Positions 20,426-30,385 of a stretch of DNA of 64,000 bases are shown one piece after another (positions within the stretch are counted from its first letter, which is position 1; each line of letters opens with the position of its first letter). Below the pieces are notes generated by a model. It ran no database searches. It was given only the letters and a program-made list of their open reading frames with translations, and was not told the origin of the DNA. The stretch comes from Nosema muscidifuracis (taxonomy: Eukaryota; Microsporidia; Nosematidae): NCBI GenBank assembly GCA_028335825.1, contig JAIOKI010000012.1:372001-436000 (forward strand), given 5' to 3'. A program made the translations under genes and the position numbers.

Positions 20426-21622
20426 TTATTTTTTTAATCTAAAAATAATATCTTTGTAAGAATTTATACAAAATTCTGAATCTATTAAATACCCACACTT
20501 CAATAAAAAAGGATTTATATTCAAATTATCATTTTTTTTAATACATCTAAAAAGTGTACTAAACAAATCAAGTTCATTCTTTGGAAACTTTTTCTTAATC
20601 TTAAGATTTTTATAAACCTTAATAAATAAATCAAATCTACCAAAATAAATAAAAGTTTTCATCCATTCTATTAATAAAATATATTTCTGATTATATGGTA
20701 TAATTTTAAGTATCTCAAGATATTTTTTAAAATTAATTTCTAATAAATCTTTATATATCATAGTATAATTATTTAAAAGTTTATAAAAATCTTTCTTTTT
20801 TACTTTTAAATTATTTAAAGTTGATGATGTTATTAAAGTATCTCTTATTATTTTATATTTTAATTTATTAAATAATTTTCTTCTATTAATTTCTATATTT
20901 ATAATTGATTTTTCTTCTATGACGTCATATAATAATTCAATATTTTTATCTGTCATATATTTACATATTAAATTTATTAATATTGTATAATTATTTTCTA
21001 TTAATATCTTAGATTTAGTATTATAATACATAAGAAAAGAATTTATATCTTTTTTATGTAGAACTATTTTTGTATCTTCTGGTTGTTTAAGATTATTTAA
21101 AAGTTCAGGTATCAATTTATTAATTTCATTTATATTTTCTAATTTATTCATTTCATGTTTATTTTCATGTTTATTATCTTTTATTTTATTACATTCTAAT
21201 TTATTCATTTTACTATTACCTTCTAATTTATTAATTTCATTTTTATTCATTTTACTATTACCATCTAATTTATTATTTTCTAATTTATTCATTTCTAATA
21301 AATAATATTGAATAATTAATTTATGAATAATATTTTTTGGTTCTTCTATTAAATGACAAAGTAAAGGAAAATATTCTAAAAGATAAATTCTATGATAAAT
21401 ATTTTTAACAGATATCTTATTCATAAAAAATAATGAAATAATATGATTTTCTAAAATATTTTCTTTATCTTCATGTTCAATTCCTTTAAGAAGTGTTTTA
21501 ACATGTGGATCTTCTAATTTGTATTTGTACATGTATTTATATATATTGTAAGTATCTTCAGGTAGTAATTGGTCGATAGATTTATTTTTAATCTGGGTAA
21601 GTAAATTTACAAAATGTTTCAT
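20426..21622 (-). CDS. Unknown helical protein with Lys/Asn-rich repeat
   Basis: A 398-residue protein with no domain I recognise. It is mostly predicted alpha-helix, with leucine- and isoleucine-rich amphipathic stretches. Around residues 105-170 there is a low-complexity block of repeated units such as NKLENNKLDGNSKMNK and NEINKLEGNSKMNKLE, which probably expanded by slippage. There is no signal peptide or clear membrane segment. GGG at 21634-21636 (CCC on the coding strand) lies 12 bases upstream of the ATG, supporting an expressed gene. A divergent helical-repeat protein (for example nucleolar or tethering) is possible, but this is a guess. Confidence 0.75.
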   Translation of the reverse strand: MKHFVNLLTQIKNKSIDQLLPEDTYNIYKYMYKYKLEDPHVKTLLKGIEHEDKENILENHIISLFFMNKISVKNIYHRIYLLEYFPLLCHLIEEPKNIIHKLIIQYYLLEMNKLENNKLDGNSKMNKNEINKLEGNSKMNKLECNKIKDNKHENKHEMNKLENINEINKLIPELLNNLKQPEDTKIVLHKKDINSFLMYYNTKSKILIENNYTILINLICKYMTDKNIELLYDVIEEKSIINIEINRRKLFNKLKYKIIRDTLITSSTLNNLKVKKKDFYKLLNNYTMIYKDLLEINFKKYLEILKIIPYNQKYILLIEWMKTFIYFGRFDLFIKVYKNLKIKKKFPKNELDLFSTLFRCIKKNDNLNINPFLLKCGYLIDSEFCINSYKDIIFRLKK

Positions 21623-22430
21623 ATAAAAAAATAGGGCAAAAAAACAAAAAGGGTTAATTTTTTATTGATCAATTTTAAATGTTAGACTTTCATGTTTTTT
21701 TCATATTTATTTTTGCTTATTTTTTACTGCATTATTTTATTTTTGCATATTTTTTTCATGCATTGTAAAATTTAATATTACAATATAAATTTTTTATTAT
21801 AAATAAAATATTAAATTTCTTGCAGTGTTAAAGACATTTGTAAATCTTAAATTAAAAAAGACTTTTTATAAGTTCTGTATGAAAAGATTTATTCATAAAA
21901 ATATTTCTCAAAACAATTTAGATAAAGTATAAAACAATATAAAAAGTATTATAAATATTAACATAGAATCATCTATTTTGTAATATAACTATAATAAAAT
22001 TTTACTTAAAAAATAAAGTTAAAAATGAAAGTGTTATTACTAATATTGAAGAAGTAAGTTTAAAAGAGAAATTATAAGATATCTGAATATTTAATATATA
22101 AAAAAAATATTTATATTTTAATAGAAAGAAATACTCATTTACTCAATGAAATTAAGATATATTTCTATAAATATTTAGACTTAAGAAGATATTAATATAT
22201 CAAATACAATTATAATATAAAGTTTGTATTTATTTTTTTATGATATATTTAATTAGAATGATAGTTATATATAATGAGTGTATCTAATAATAGAAATATA
22301 ATTGATAATAACTGTAATATATCATTGATAATAACTATATTATTTAACTACATTATTTAACTATACAAATTAACTACATTAATTAAATATATTTAATAAT
22401 AACTGAAATATTAAAAATTTAATTCAAAAT
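21623..22430. other. Intergenic AT-rich region, no feature seen
   Basis: About 800 bp with no frame longer than about 50 codons. Only short direct repeats are seen (ATTGATAATAACT around 22300-22350). Confidence 0.5.
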
Positions 22431-23225
22431 TTAGTTCTCTTCTTCTTCAGTAATTTCTTGTCTATCTTCATCAGATATTCTTGGATTATCTTCTCTACTA
22501 TTCCATAATGTAAGATTATCCCTAAGTAATTGCATAATAAGTGTAGAATCTCTGTAATGATTTTCACTTAATCCTTCTAAATTTTCAATAGCATTATTAA
22601 AAGCAGTCCTTGCAATAGAACAAGCTTCTTTTGGATCATTAAGTATTTCATAATAAAAAACTGAATAATTCAAAGCAAGACCTAATTTTATAGGATTAGT
22701 AGTTGGAAGAGGATCAGCTTGTTCTGATGCTTCTTGATATGCTTCATGTGCTTTCTTTCCTATAAATTCACTATCTTCATTTTTTAATACTTCAGCCTTG
22801 TATCTGTAATAATCCCCTTTCATTTTTAAGAAGAATATTGAATATTCTACATTGTACCCACTTTGTTTAGATATATCTGGAACAAGTATATGGTTATCTA
22901 TCATATCAAGTACATCATCACAATATTTTAATAATTCAGATTCAACTATTTGAACTTTTTCCTCTACATAATCCATATTTTGCATACCTTTAGCAGCTTG
23001 TTTCTGTTTCTCTGAACATAAAATTCTCCAACTACTTCTTCTTGCACTTACTAAATTCTTATAAGCTACTGAGAAAGAATTTCTTGCAGAAGGGTTTAGA
23101 AGGATATTTTTTTCATGTGCTAGTTTTACAGCCATTTTCATTTCAGAAGCCATATCATCATATCTCTCAGCTATGTCACTTAGATAAGCTTTAAAAAGAG
23201 TTTCATTGTATTCATCATTTTCCAT
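22431..23225 (-). CDS. 14-3-3 protein
   Basis: Phosphoserine/phosphothreonine-binding adaptor, usually a cytosolic dimer. The family signature SVAYKNLVSARRSSWRIL is present at residues 50-67 with the conserved phosphate-binding Lys and Arg, and KMKGDYYRYKAE carries the Arg-Tyr pair of the binding groove. The C-terminal part keeps the LGLALNYSVFYYEI, ACSIARTAFNNAI and DSTLIMQLLRDNLTLW helices. The 264-residue length is normal and the acidic tail is short. CCCC at 23229-23232 (GGGG on the coding strand) lies just before the ATG. A likely partner is any phosphoprotein of the neighbouring kinases, but nothing in the sequence shows this. Confidence 0.97.
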   Translation of the reverse strand: MENDEYNETLFKAYLSDIAERYDDMASEMKMAVKLAHEKNILLNPSARNSFSVAYKNLVSARRSSWRILCSEKQKQAAKGMQNMDYVEEKVQIVESELLKYCDDVLDMIDNHILVPDISKQSGYNVEYSIFFLKMKGDYYRYKAEVLKNEDSEFIGKKAHEAYQEASEQADPLPTTNPIKLGLALNYSVFYYEILNDPKEACSIARTAFNNAIENLEGLSENHYRDSTLIMQLLRDNLTLWNSREDNPRISDEDRQEITEEEEN

Positions 23226-24237
23226 ATACCCCTTTTCTTTAAATTTTTTTTAAAAACAAAAATTGACAAAAATTAATTACGAATTGATTCTGGTGAATAT
23301 TAGATTGGATATTTACATAAAATGTTTTATATTCTTTGTATCAACATATTTATTTATTAATATATTTATTATGGGTATCAGTTATTTTTAAAGTATAGTT
23401 TATTTTATTATAGTTGAAACTGAAGTTCTTTTTTTGATGTTTCATTGAAAATGACTCATAATCCTTGAATAAACAAACTAAAGGTATATAAAATTGATTG
23501 GATACAAATAATATTAGAATTTATAAATTATAAAAAGATGACTTTTTGATCTTTTTATAATAAAAATATTAATTAAAAAATACAAATTTAACTTTCTTTT
23601 TTTATTTATTTTATTAATTTAAAAAATCAAAAACTTTTAGAATTTTTAATTAAATATTTTGAATATAACGAAAATAAACATTTATAATAATGAATAGACT
23701 ATTTAGAATAGTTTTATATAGAATAGTTTTTATATAGAATAATTATATAAGAATAATTTTATATAGAATAAATAGACCTTTTCATATTAAATTTTTATAT
23801 AAGAATAATTTTATATAGAATAAATAGACCTTTTCATAGAATAAACATTGATAAAAACAATTATAAAGAATAAATAGACCTTATTTAAAAATAATTTTTA
23901 TATAGAATAATTATATAAGAATTAATTTATATAGAATAAATAGACCTTTTCATATTTAATTTTATATAAGAATAAATAGACCTTTTCATATAAATTTTTA
24001 TTAACATCTTCACTTCAATAAATCTATTAGAGCTAAATAAAAACAATTTTTTTATTAGATTAATCATTTACAAAGGAGAAAATAAAGAAAAAAATATTTT
24101 TATATTCACTTTCCATAATCAAAATGAAATACTTTTTTAATAAAAAACTCCTTAAATTTCTTATTGATTATTTAAATTTCTTATTGGTATTTTTTATAAG
24201 GAGATATATACATAAAAGTTAGGGATTATTTTTTATT
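23226..24237. repeat. 1-kb intergenic region with minisatellite
   Basis: From about 23690 to 24000 a unit of 25-60 bp (core ATAGAATAAATAGACCTTTT followed by CATAT) is repeated five or more times in imperfect form. The rest is plain AT-rich sequence between divergent genes. Confidence 0.65.
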
Positions 24238-25821
24238 ATGGAAGAAGAATTAAAATTACCATTAAAAGATAACTTTAATAAGAAAACTGAGATTACAAAT
24301 TCTAATAAAATAAAAGATCTCAAAAAGATGTCTAATAATAGAACATTTACATATATTTTTACATCATTATCTTGTTTAATATCTATAATAATTATTTATT
24401 ATTATATTCTAACTAGAATAATTCCTTACAGTTATCAGTTTCTTTTAATTTTATTATTGATTAGTTTTATTCTCAAATCAGTATTTATATACACTAATTT
24501 ATCAATTATATGTTCTTATTGGAATTATAAATTTATTTTTATAATTTTACAAAGTAAATCAATAAGTCTTTCTCTAATAATAAGCTTAGATATTTCTACA
24601 ATATTAATTTGTATATGGTCATCTCTTTATCAAGATAAATATAAAGATAATATAATAATATCTTTAAATTTCCTTATAGAATTTATTCCTAGATTTATTG
24701 GTTTATCAATATTAAGTACTATTTATATTTTTAAAAATATATCAATAGATTTAATAAATTTACATATGCATAAAAACAATTATGAAATGAGACTTGATCA
24801 AAATGATAGAAATGAAAATTTAATAAAATTATTAGATAAAAAAATAATACAAAATAAAAATTATGAAATGAGACTTGATCAAAATGATAGAAATGAAAAT
24901 TTAATAAAATTATTAGATAAAAAAATAATACCTAATAAAAATTATGATTTAGATAAAAAAGCGAATAAATTATTTAAAAAATTAAGTAAGAATGGACATA
25001 TCACAAAAGAAGGATTAAAGAATTTTTTAGATATTGAAACAATAGAATTATTTTTTGATACATTTAATGTTAATGAAGATCATTTAATAGATAAAAAGGA
25101 GTTTATAAAAACTTATAAGAAAATTATAAAATATCAATATAGTCTTCTTTTATCTTTAAGTCAGAAAGATATTCTTCTTAAAAAATTTAATATTTTAATT
25201 ATTTGTATATTAACACCTTTAGGATATATAATTAATGAAATATGTCAGAATCCAAAATTTGATAGATCTTCTATTATAAAATATATTCAAGTGATAGTTT
25301 CTTTAAATTTTATATTTGGTTCACTTGCTCAAGATATTTTTAAAAGTCTTAATTATATACTAGCAATAAGAATATTTGATGTAGGAGATATTTTAAATAT
25401 AAATAATAAAATATATGAAGTTAAAGAAATTGGATTACTTTTTTCAACATTTATAGTTGATTCTAAGATAGTTATTATATCTAATAATAGACTTATGAAT
25501 TATGATATTATTAATTATAGATTAACAAATAAAATAGATAAAGAATTTATATTTAGAGTTAATGGACTTGATTTTTATAATAAGAAAGATATATTAAATA
25601 AAGAAATATTAAATTTAGTATTAAAAAATAAAGCTTATATGAAAAAAGATTTTAAGATTAATATTATAGATCAATCAAGTGATGGAATAATAACTAAAAT
25701 TTCTATAGGAGTAACTTATAAATTAAATTATCAAAATATTTATTTTATACAAAATGAAGAGAATGAATTCTTTTGTAATCTTGTTGAGGTGTTTAGAAAG
25801 ATTGATTTAAAATATTATTGA
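24238..25821 (+). CDS. MscS-like mechanosensitive channel with EF-hand-like region, paralogue 1
   Basis: A 527-residue membrane channel of the eukaryotic MscS/MSY type (as in fission yeast Msy1/Msy2), probably releasing ions or solutes under membrane tension. The N-terminal half has four or so hydrophobic segments (about 40-185). Next come a cytosolic linker, an EF-hand-like loop FDTFNVNEDHLIDKKEF, two more membrane segments and the MscS pore/beta domain (GSLAQDIFKSLNYILAIRIFDVGDIL, then NNRLMNYDIINYRL). Residues 182-235 contain a perfect 27-residue tandem duplication not found in the two neighbours. GGG lies at 24222-24224 before the ATG. It is next to two paralogues. Confidence 0.85.
   Translation: MEEELKLPLKDNFNKKTEITNSNKIKDLKKMSNNRTFTYIFTSLSCLISIIIIYYYILTRIIPYSYQFLLILLLISFILKSVFIYTNLSIICSYWNYKFIFIILQSKSISLSLIISLDISTILICIWSSLYQDKYKDNIIISLNFLIEFIPRFIGLSILSTIYIFKNISIDLINLHMHKNNYEMRLDQNDRNENLIKLLDKKIIQNKNYEMRLDQNDRNENLIKLLDKKIIPNKNYDLDKKANKLFKKLSKNGHITKEGLKNFLDIETIELFFDTFNVNEDHLIDKKEFIKTYKKIIKYQYSLLLSLSQKDILLKKFNILIICILTPLGYIINEICQNPKFDRSSIIKYIQVIVSLNFIFGSLAQDIFKSLNYILAIRIFDVGDILNINNKIYEVKEIGLLFSTFIVDSKIVIISNNRLMNYDIINYRLTNKIDKEFIFRVNGLDFYNKKDILNKEILNLVLKNKAYMKKDFKINIIDQSSDGIITKISIGVTYKLNYQNIYFIQNEENEFFCNLVEVFRKIDLKYY
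24781..24942 (+). repeat. 81-bp in-frame tandem duplication inside MscS paralogue 1
   Basis: Units 24781-24861 and 24862-24942 are essentially identical (one residue, Q versus P, differs near the end). Each encodes 27 residues starting YEMRLDQNDRNENLIK. Confidence 0.95.
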
Positions 25822-26448
25822 TGATTAAAAATTTATATATTGATTTTATTTGATTTATTTTAAATAATTTTCTTTAATTGATTTTATTTATTGATTTTCT
25901 TTATGATTTTTATGTATAGACACTTTGATTGATTTTTATGTATAGTTAATAATAGTTTAAATAATATTTATATATTAATTTAAATAATTTTATTTAATTG
26001 ATTTTATGTATAGACAATTTGATTATCTTATATACATTAATTAAGAAAGTAATTATGTAATAGTATAATTTACATAAGAAATTGAAGTATTTGATCAGTC
26101 ATATTCTTTAAATATAAAATATAACAAATATTTACAGAATATAAAATTGATGAAGAGAATGAGAAATTATTTTCTAAAAATTTTAACATAAATAGCTTTA
26201 TAATAAATAATATTAATTAGAATAAAATATTTATTAGAATAAAATAATATAATAAAATAAATCTTAATTTATTAGATAAAAAAAAATAATATTAATTAGA
26301 ATAATTCTTAATTTATTAGATAATATAATAAAATAAAATAATTCTTAGTTTATTAAATAATATTTATTAGTTTATTAGATAATATTTATTTGTTAAAATA
26401 AAGGAGTCACTCCTGATATGCATAAAAGAATTATACTATTTATCCCCA
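25822..26448. other. Intergenic AT-rich region with simple repeats
   Basis: Imperfect repeats of TTGATTTTATTTATT type (25830-26030) and of TTATTAGATAATATAATAAA type (26220-26400). No gene is seen. It ends with the CCCC start signal at 26444-26447. Confidence 0.55.
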
Positions 26449-28047
26449 ATGAATAAGATTGATAACTCTCAAGTTAATTATTCTCAAGCTGATTTAACTC
26501 AAATGTCTTTTATTAAACCAGTAACAGATTCAAAATCAAGTTTATCAAAAAAATATATATATATTTATATTTTAGCTCTAATAGCTTCTCTAAGTTTAGG
26601 AATTTTAATTTATACTGGTTTAATTTCTCCTGAAATATTGAAAAAAGTACAAAACAAAGAAAAATTTTTTATTTACAAAATATTTTTTTATATTACAATT
26701 TTTTTATGTATGTGGATATTTATTTCTTTAGGATTATTATATATTCAATCAACATACGTATCTGATAATTCATTCTTTGGATTAATTATTAAAGATCATA
26801 AAATAAGAATAATTCTTGTATCTACTTTATCTATAGTATCTATTATGATAACTATTTATGAAAATATATTTAAAGATAAAGTAAAATTAGTAGCAAATAA
26901 AAATAATTCAACAAAAGAAGAAATAGTTCAACAATATTATATAATAGATAATTTTTCTAAATTAATGTTAGGAATAGCTATTGTTATGTTATTTATGTTA
27001 ATAAGAAGATTAATATTAGATGGTACTAATTATATAATGAATAAGAGTAATTATTATCAAAAAGTTATTAAAAATAATGAAGAAATTAAAAAATTATTTC
27101 TTCTTAATTCAGTAACTGGTAAAGATATTTTATATAAATCAGAAAAATGGATAAAATCAGTATTTAGAAAATTATCACCTGAAGGAAATCCATTGACTAT
27201 TGAAAATTTAAATTATTTTTTTAGTAAAGAAGATTCACAAAATATTATTGAATTATTCGATTTATATAAGAATAATAAAATACCAGAAGATCAATTTATT
27301 TCTGTATGGTTAAATATAATAAGAAATAATGATGAAATCAAAGGATTAATTGATCATAAAGATGTTTTAACTAAGAAATTAGGAAGAATTACAATGTGTA
27401 TTTTTCTTCCTTTTTCTATATTCGCATTTATGACTATTTTAGAATCAGGATCACATTTTAAAGAAATTATTACTGTTTTTTTAGGATGTGTTCTTCCATT
27501 AAGTTTTATATTTGGATCAGTCCTTGGTGATTTATTTAAATCAATAATTTTTGTATTTTTAGTTAGACCTTTTGAAATAGGTGATTTAATAGAATTTAAT
27601 AATATGAAATATAAAGTAGAAGAAATTGGATTAATGTATTCAACATTTAGTCATAATTCATTATCAGTTACTATACAGAATAATAAAATTATGGATAATC
27701 ATGTTATTAATTATAGATTATCTGAACAAATACAAAAGAATTACAAATTTAAATATAATATAGATGTATACAAAGAAAATTATAAAATGTTAAGAGAAAG
27801 AATAAGAAATTTAATTAAATCTAAAAGTTATACATTTCATAATCAATTATATATTAAAGATGTAGGTTTACTTGGTCAAGATATGATAGAATTTAGTGTA
27901 ATAGTTTTTATTAATATACATTCTGTTAATTATGAAGAAGAAGTTGATAAATTTACAATAGAACTTAATAAAATTATTAAAGATATTGATAATAAGAAAA
28001 ATAAAAAAGAAATTATAGAAACAGAAGATAAAATACATGAGATTTAA
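26449..28047 (+). CDS. MscS-like mechanosensitive channel, paralogue 2
   Basis: A 532-residue paralogue of the genes on either side. The N-terminal part has membrane segments at about 35-60, 75-100, 110-135 and 165-190. The pore-lining region is at about 340-390 (LPLSFIFGSVLGDLFKSIIF followed by LVRPFEIGDLI), and the conserved MscS beta-domain motif IQNNKIMDNHVINYRLSE follows. The EF-hand position is degenerate (FDLYKNNKIPEDQF) and probably does not bind calcium. CCCC at 26444-26447 lies two bases before the ATG. Probably located in the plasma membrane or an internal membrane; a role in osmotic adjustment is inferred from the family. Confidence 0.88.
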   Translation: MNKIDNSQVNYSQADLTQMSFIKPVTDSKSSLSKKYIYIYILALIASLSLGILIYTGLISPEILKKVQNKEKFFIYKIFFYITIFLCMWIFISLGLLYIQSTYVSDNSFFGLIIKDHKIRIILVSTLSIVSIMITIYENIFKDKVKLVANKNNSTKEEIVQQYYIIDNFSKLMLGIAIVMLFMLIRRLILDGTNYIMNKSNYYQKVIKNNEEIKKLFLLNSVTGKDILYKSEKWIKSVFRKLSPEGNPLTIENLNYFFSKEDSQNIIELFDLYKNNKIPEDQFISVWLNIIRNNDEIKGLIDHKDVLTKKLGRITMCIFLPFSIFAFMTILESGSHFKEIITVFLGCVLPLSFIFGSVLGDLFKSIIFVFLVRPFEIGDLIEFNNMKYKVEEIGLMYSTFSHNSLSVTIQNNKIMDNHVINYRLSEQIQKNYKFKYNIDVYKENYKMLRERIRNLIKSKSYTFHNQLYIKDVGLLGQDMIEFSVIVFINIHSVNYEEEVDKFTIELNKIIKDIDNKKNKKEIIETEDKIHEI

Positions 28048-28329
28048 TAAATTAAAACAATAATTTAATTATCATATTTTTAATATATTTGTTATAAACA
28101 TTATTAATTATTTGATAGTTATAATATTCTTATTATATTAGTTATTATATTCTTATTATAATATTATTATTAATATAATATTAAGTATCATATTTTTCTT
28201 ATAAATATAGTATCTTAAACAATATATTATATCAATATCTTAAAACAATATATCTTACAAATATAATATCAATCATCATATTAAATATTAAATATCTTAA
28301 ACAATATATCATATTAAATATTATTTTCT
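28048..28329. other. Short intergenic region between convergent MscS genes
   Basis: Simple AT repeats (ATATTCTTATTATA, CTTAAACAATATAT). No gene is seen. Confidence 0.5.
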
Positions 28330-29904
28330 TTAGTAAGTCTGTAATCCTATAATCTTAAATATATCATCAAGAATAAATGAAAAATCATCTTCATTATGTG
28401 TCAATCCTTTAATATATTGAAAATTAATTTTAAAATAAATTAATATTTCTACTTCCATAAATCCATCAGATAAAATTTCATAATTTGTTATATCATATTT
28501 CCCTAAATATATTCTAGTATTTTTATTTAATATATCATTTATATGTTTATTTAATAAATGTTGTTTCTCTCTAAACATTTTCATTTTAAATTTATATTTG
28601 TATCTTTTTTCTTCTACATCACTTAATCTATAATTTATTATATTCTTAGACATTAATGTAATATTTTGTATATAAGTTATTAAACTATCTACTAAAAATG
28701 AACTATATAAAAGACCTAATTCATTTACTATATAAATCTTTCCATCTATTCTTAAATAATCACCTGCTTCATATGGACGTACTAGAAATATAAATATGAG
28801 AGATCTAAATAATTCACCTACAACTGATGAAAATATAAAACTTAAAGATAATATTACACCTGATATAACTGACATAAGATTTGAGAAATATTTAGCATAT
28901 CCTAAAATAGATATTGATATAAAGAATCCTAAAGGAATACAAAGAATAGAAAGTATAATACTTAATTTATCAAATAAAGAATTCTTCTGTAGAAGAGCCT
29001 TATTTAAAAAATATTTCTCACGTATTACTCCATAATATACAGATACTAATTCAACAGCAGTAATAGATTTATCATTATTTGTATCAAATAATTTATAAAT
29101 TCTATTAGTTATTTCAGATCCAAATATTTTATTACATTCTTCTTTTTTTAATATATCTGAATTAGGACTTATAGTATTAAATACATAATTACCCCATGTT
29201 TGTAAATTATTAAACATTCTAATTCCAGTAAAATTATTAAGTATTTCTATAATTTTAGTATTCTCTTCATTTTGATCTATTCTTTTTTTATAATGAGAGA
29301 AATACATTTTAATTTCTACTACAGACATAAAAATAGATTTTAACATTTGTATACTAAAAAATACTGATATAGAAAGTATTATAGTAGAAAAATGTTCTAC
29401 AATATATCTACTTTTAGATATTTTTTCTTCTGATGTATCATTTATAATTTCATTTGATATTATTTCTTTTGTTTTTACAGGTATCCATACATATTCATAC
29501 CATTGTAATAAACAACTAAATATAAATAAAGATGAACAAATCTTTATAATAGTACTTTTTCTATATAAAATAATTGATATAAGATTTAGTTTATATTCTT
29601 GTATAAACATTTCTCTAGTAAGAAGAAGTATAACAAAATCAAAGAAGAAATATATTGATAAATATAAAGATATTGACCATAAAATCTTATACTTAAATAA
29701 ATCATAAATATCACATTCTGAATTTATAGTTAAAGGTATTACTTTTACTAAATGTATAAATACAGATAAAGTAGCAAGTATTAAACATAAAATACAAGAA
29801 AATATTATCTGACCATAACTTGGTATAGAAAAATCAGTATTAGTTATTGATACAACATTTTCATTGAGTATATATTCACTACATTCATTTACATTATTCT
29901 CCAT
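28330..29904 (-). CDS. MscS-like mechanosensitive channel with EF-hand, paralogue 3
   Basis: A 524-residue paralogue in the opposite orientation. It has the best EF-hand of the three, FDTNNDKSITAVEL, with acidic or polar residues at loop positions 1, 3, 5, 7 and 12, so calcium control of gating is plausible. The pore region ILSLSFIFSSVVGELFRSLI is followed by FLVRPYEAGDYLRIDG and the beta-domain motif IQNITLMSKNIINYRLSD. Membrane segments lie at about 30-55, 75-100, 110-135 and 175-200. The ATG at 29904 is preferred to an in-frame TTG at 29916, because GGG at 29907-29909 (CCC on the coding strand) abuts it. The three genes probably arose by local duplication. Confidence 0.88.
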   Translation of the reverse strand: MENNVNECSEYILNENVVSITNTDFSIPSYGQIIFSCILCLILATLSVFIHLVKVIPLTINSECDIYDLFKYKILWSISLYLSIYFFFDFVILLLTREMFIQEYKLNLISIILYRKSTIIKICSSLFIFSCLLQWYEYVWIPVKTKEIISNEIINDTSEEKISKSRYIVEHFSTIILSISVFFSIQMLKSIFMSVVEIKMYFSHYKKRIDQNEENTKIIEILNNFTGIRMFNNLQTWGNYVFNTISPNSDILKKEECNKIFGSEITNRIYKLFDTNNDKSITAVELVSVYYGVIREKYFLNKALLQKNSLFDKLSIILSILCIPLGFFISISILGYAKYFSNLMSVISGVILSLSFIFSSVVGELFRSLIFIFLVRPYEAGDYLRIDGKIYIVNELGLLYSSFLVDSLITYIQNITLMSKNIINYRLSDVEEKRYKYKFKMKMFREKQHLLNKHINDILNKNTRIYLGKYDITNYEILSDGFMEVEILIYFKINFQYIKGLTHNEDDFSFILDDIFKIIGLQTY

Positions 29905-30134
29905 ATGGGATAACAAATCATTTTTTTTAATATATATGTAATATATATTAAAAAAATAGATTTTGTATTTTTCTATTATTTATGCATAAAAAAATTATTT
30001 ATATTAAATAATTAAATTTGTTTGTTTAAACAAACAAACTATTCAAAAATATATATTAATTAAATTCACAATTTTTAAAGTATAAAGTATGCTAATTTAA
30101 AACAAGACTCATATTAAAAATTTAATTAGAAATA
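29905..30134. other. Intergenic AT-rich spacer
   Basis: No gene is seen. A palindromic-looking TTTGTTTGTTTAAACAAACAAA-type stretch lies at about 30018-30040 and may simply be an AT-rich hairpin. Confidence 0.45.
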
Positions 30135-30385
30135 ATTAGATACACTTTCTTATAAGTCTTTCATTTTTTTTCTAAATATAAATTCTATATTTCTTAATCA
30201 GATACACTTTCTTATAAGTCTTTCATTTTTTCTCTCAATATAAATTCTATATTTCTTAATTAGATAAACTTTCTTATGATAGTCTTTCATTTTTTCTCTC
30301 AATAAAATTCTATATTTCTTAATCAGACACACTTTCTTATAAGTCTTTCATTTTTTCTCTCAATATAAATTCTATATTTCTTGAT
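30135..30385. repeat. 62-bp minisatellite reaching the stop codon of the CAP gene
   Basis: Four units of 61-64 bp (containing ACTTTCTTATAAGTCTTTCA and AATTCTATATTTCTTAAT). The last unit overlaps the stop codon of the CAP-domain gene at 30372-30374. Confidence 0.88.
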
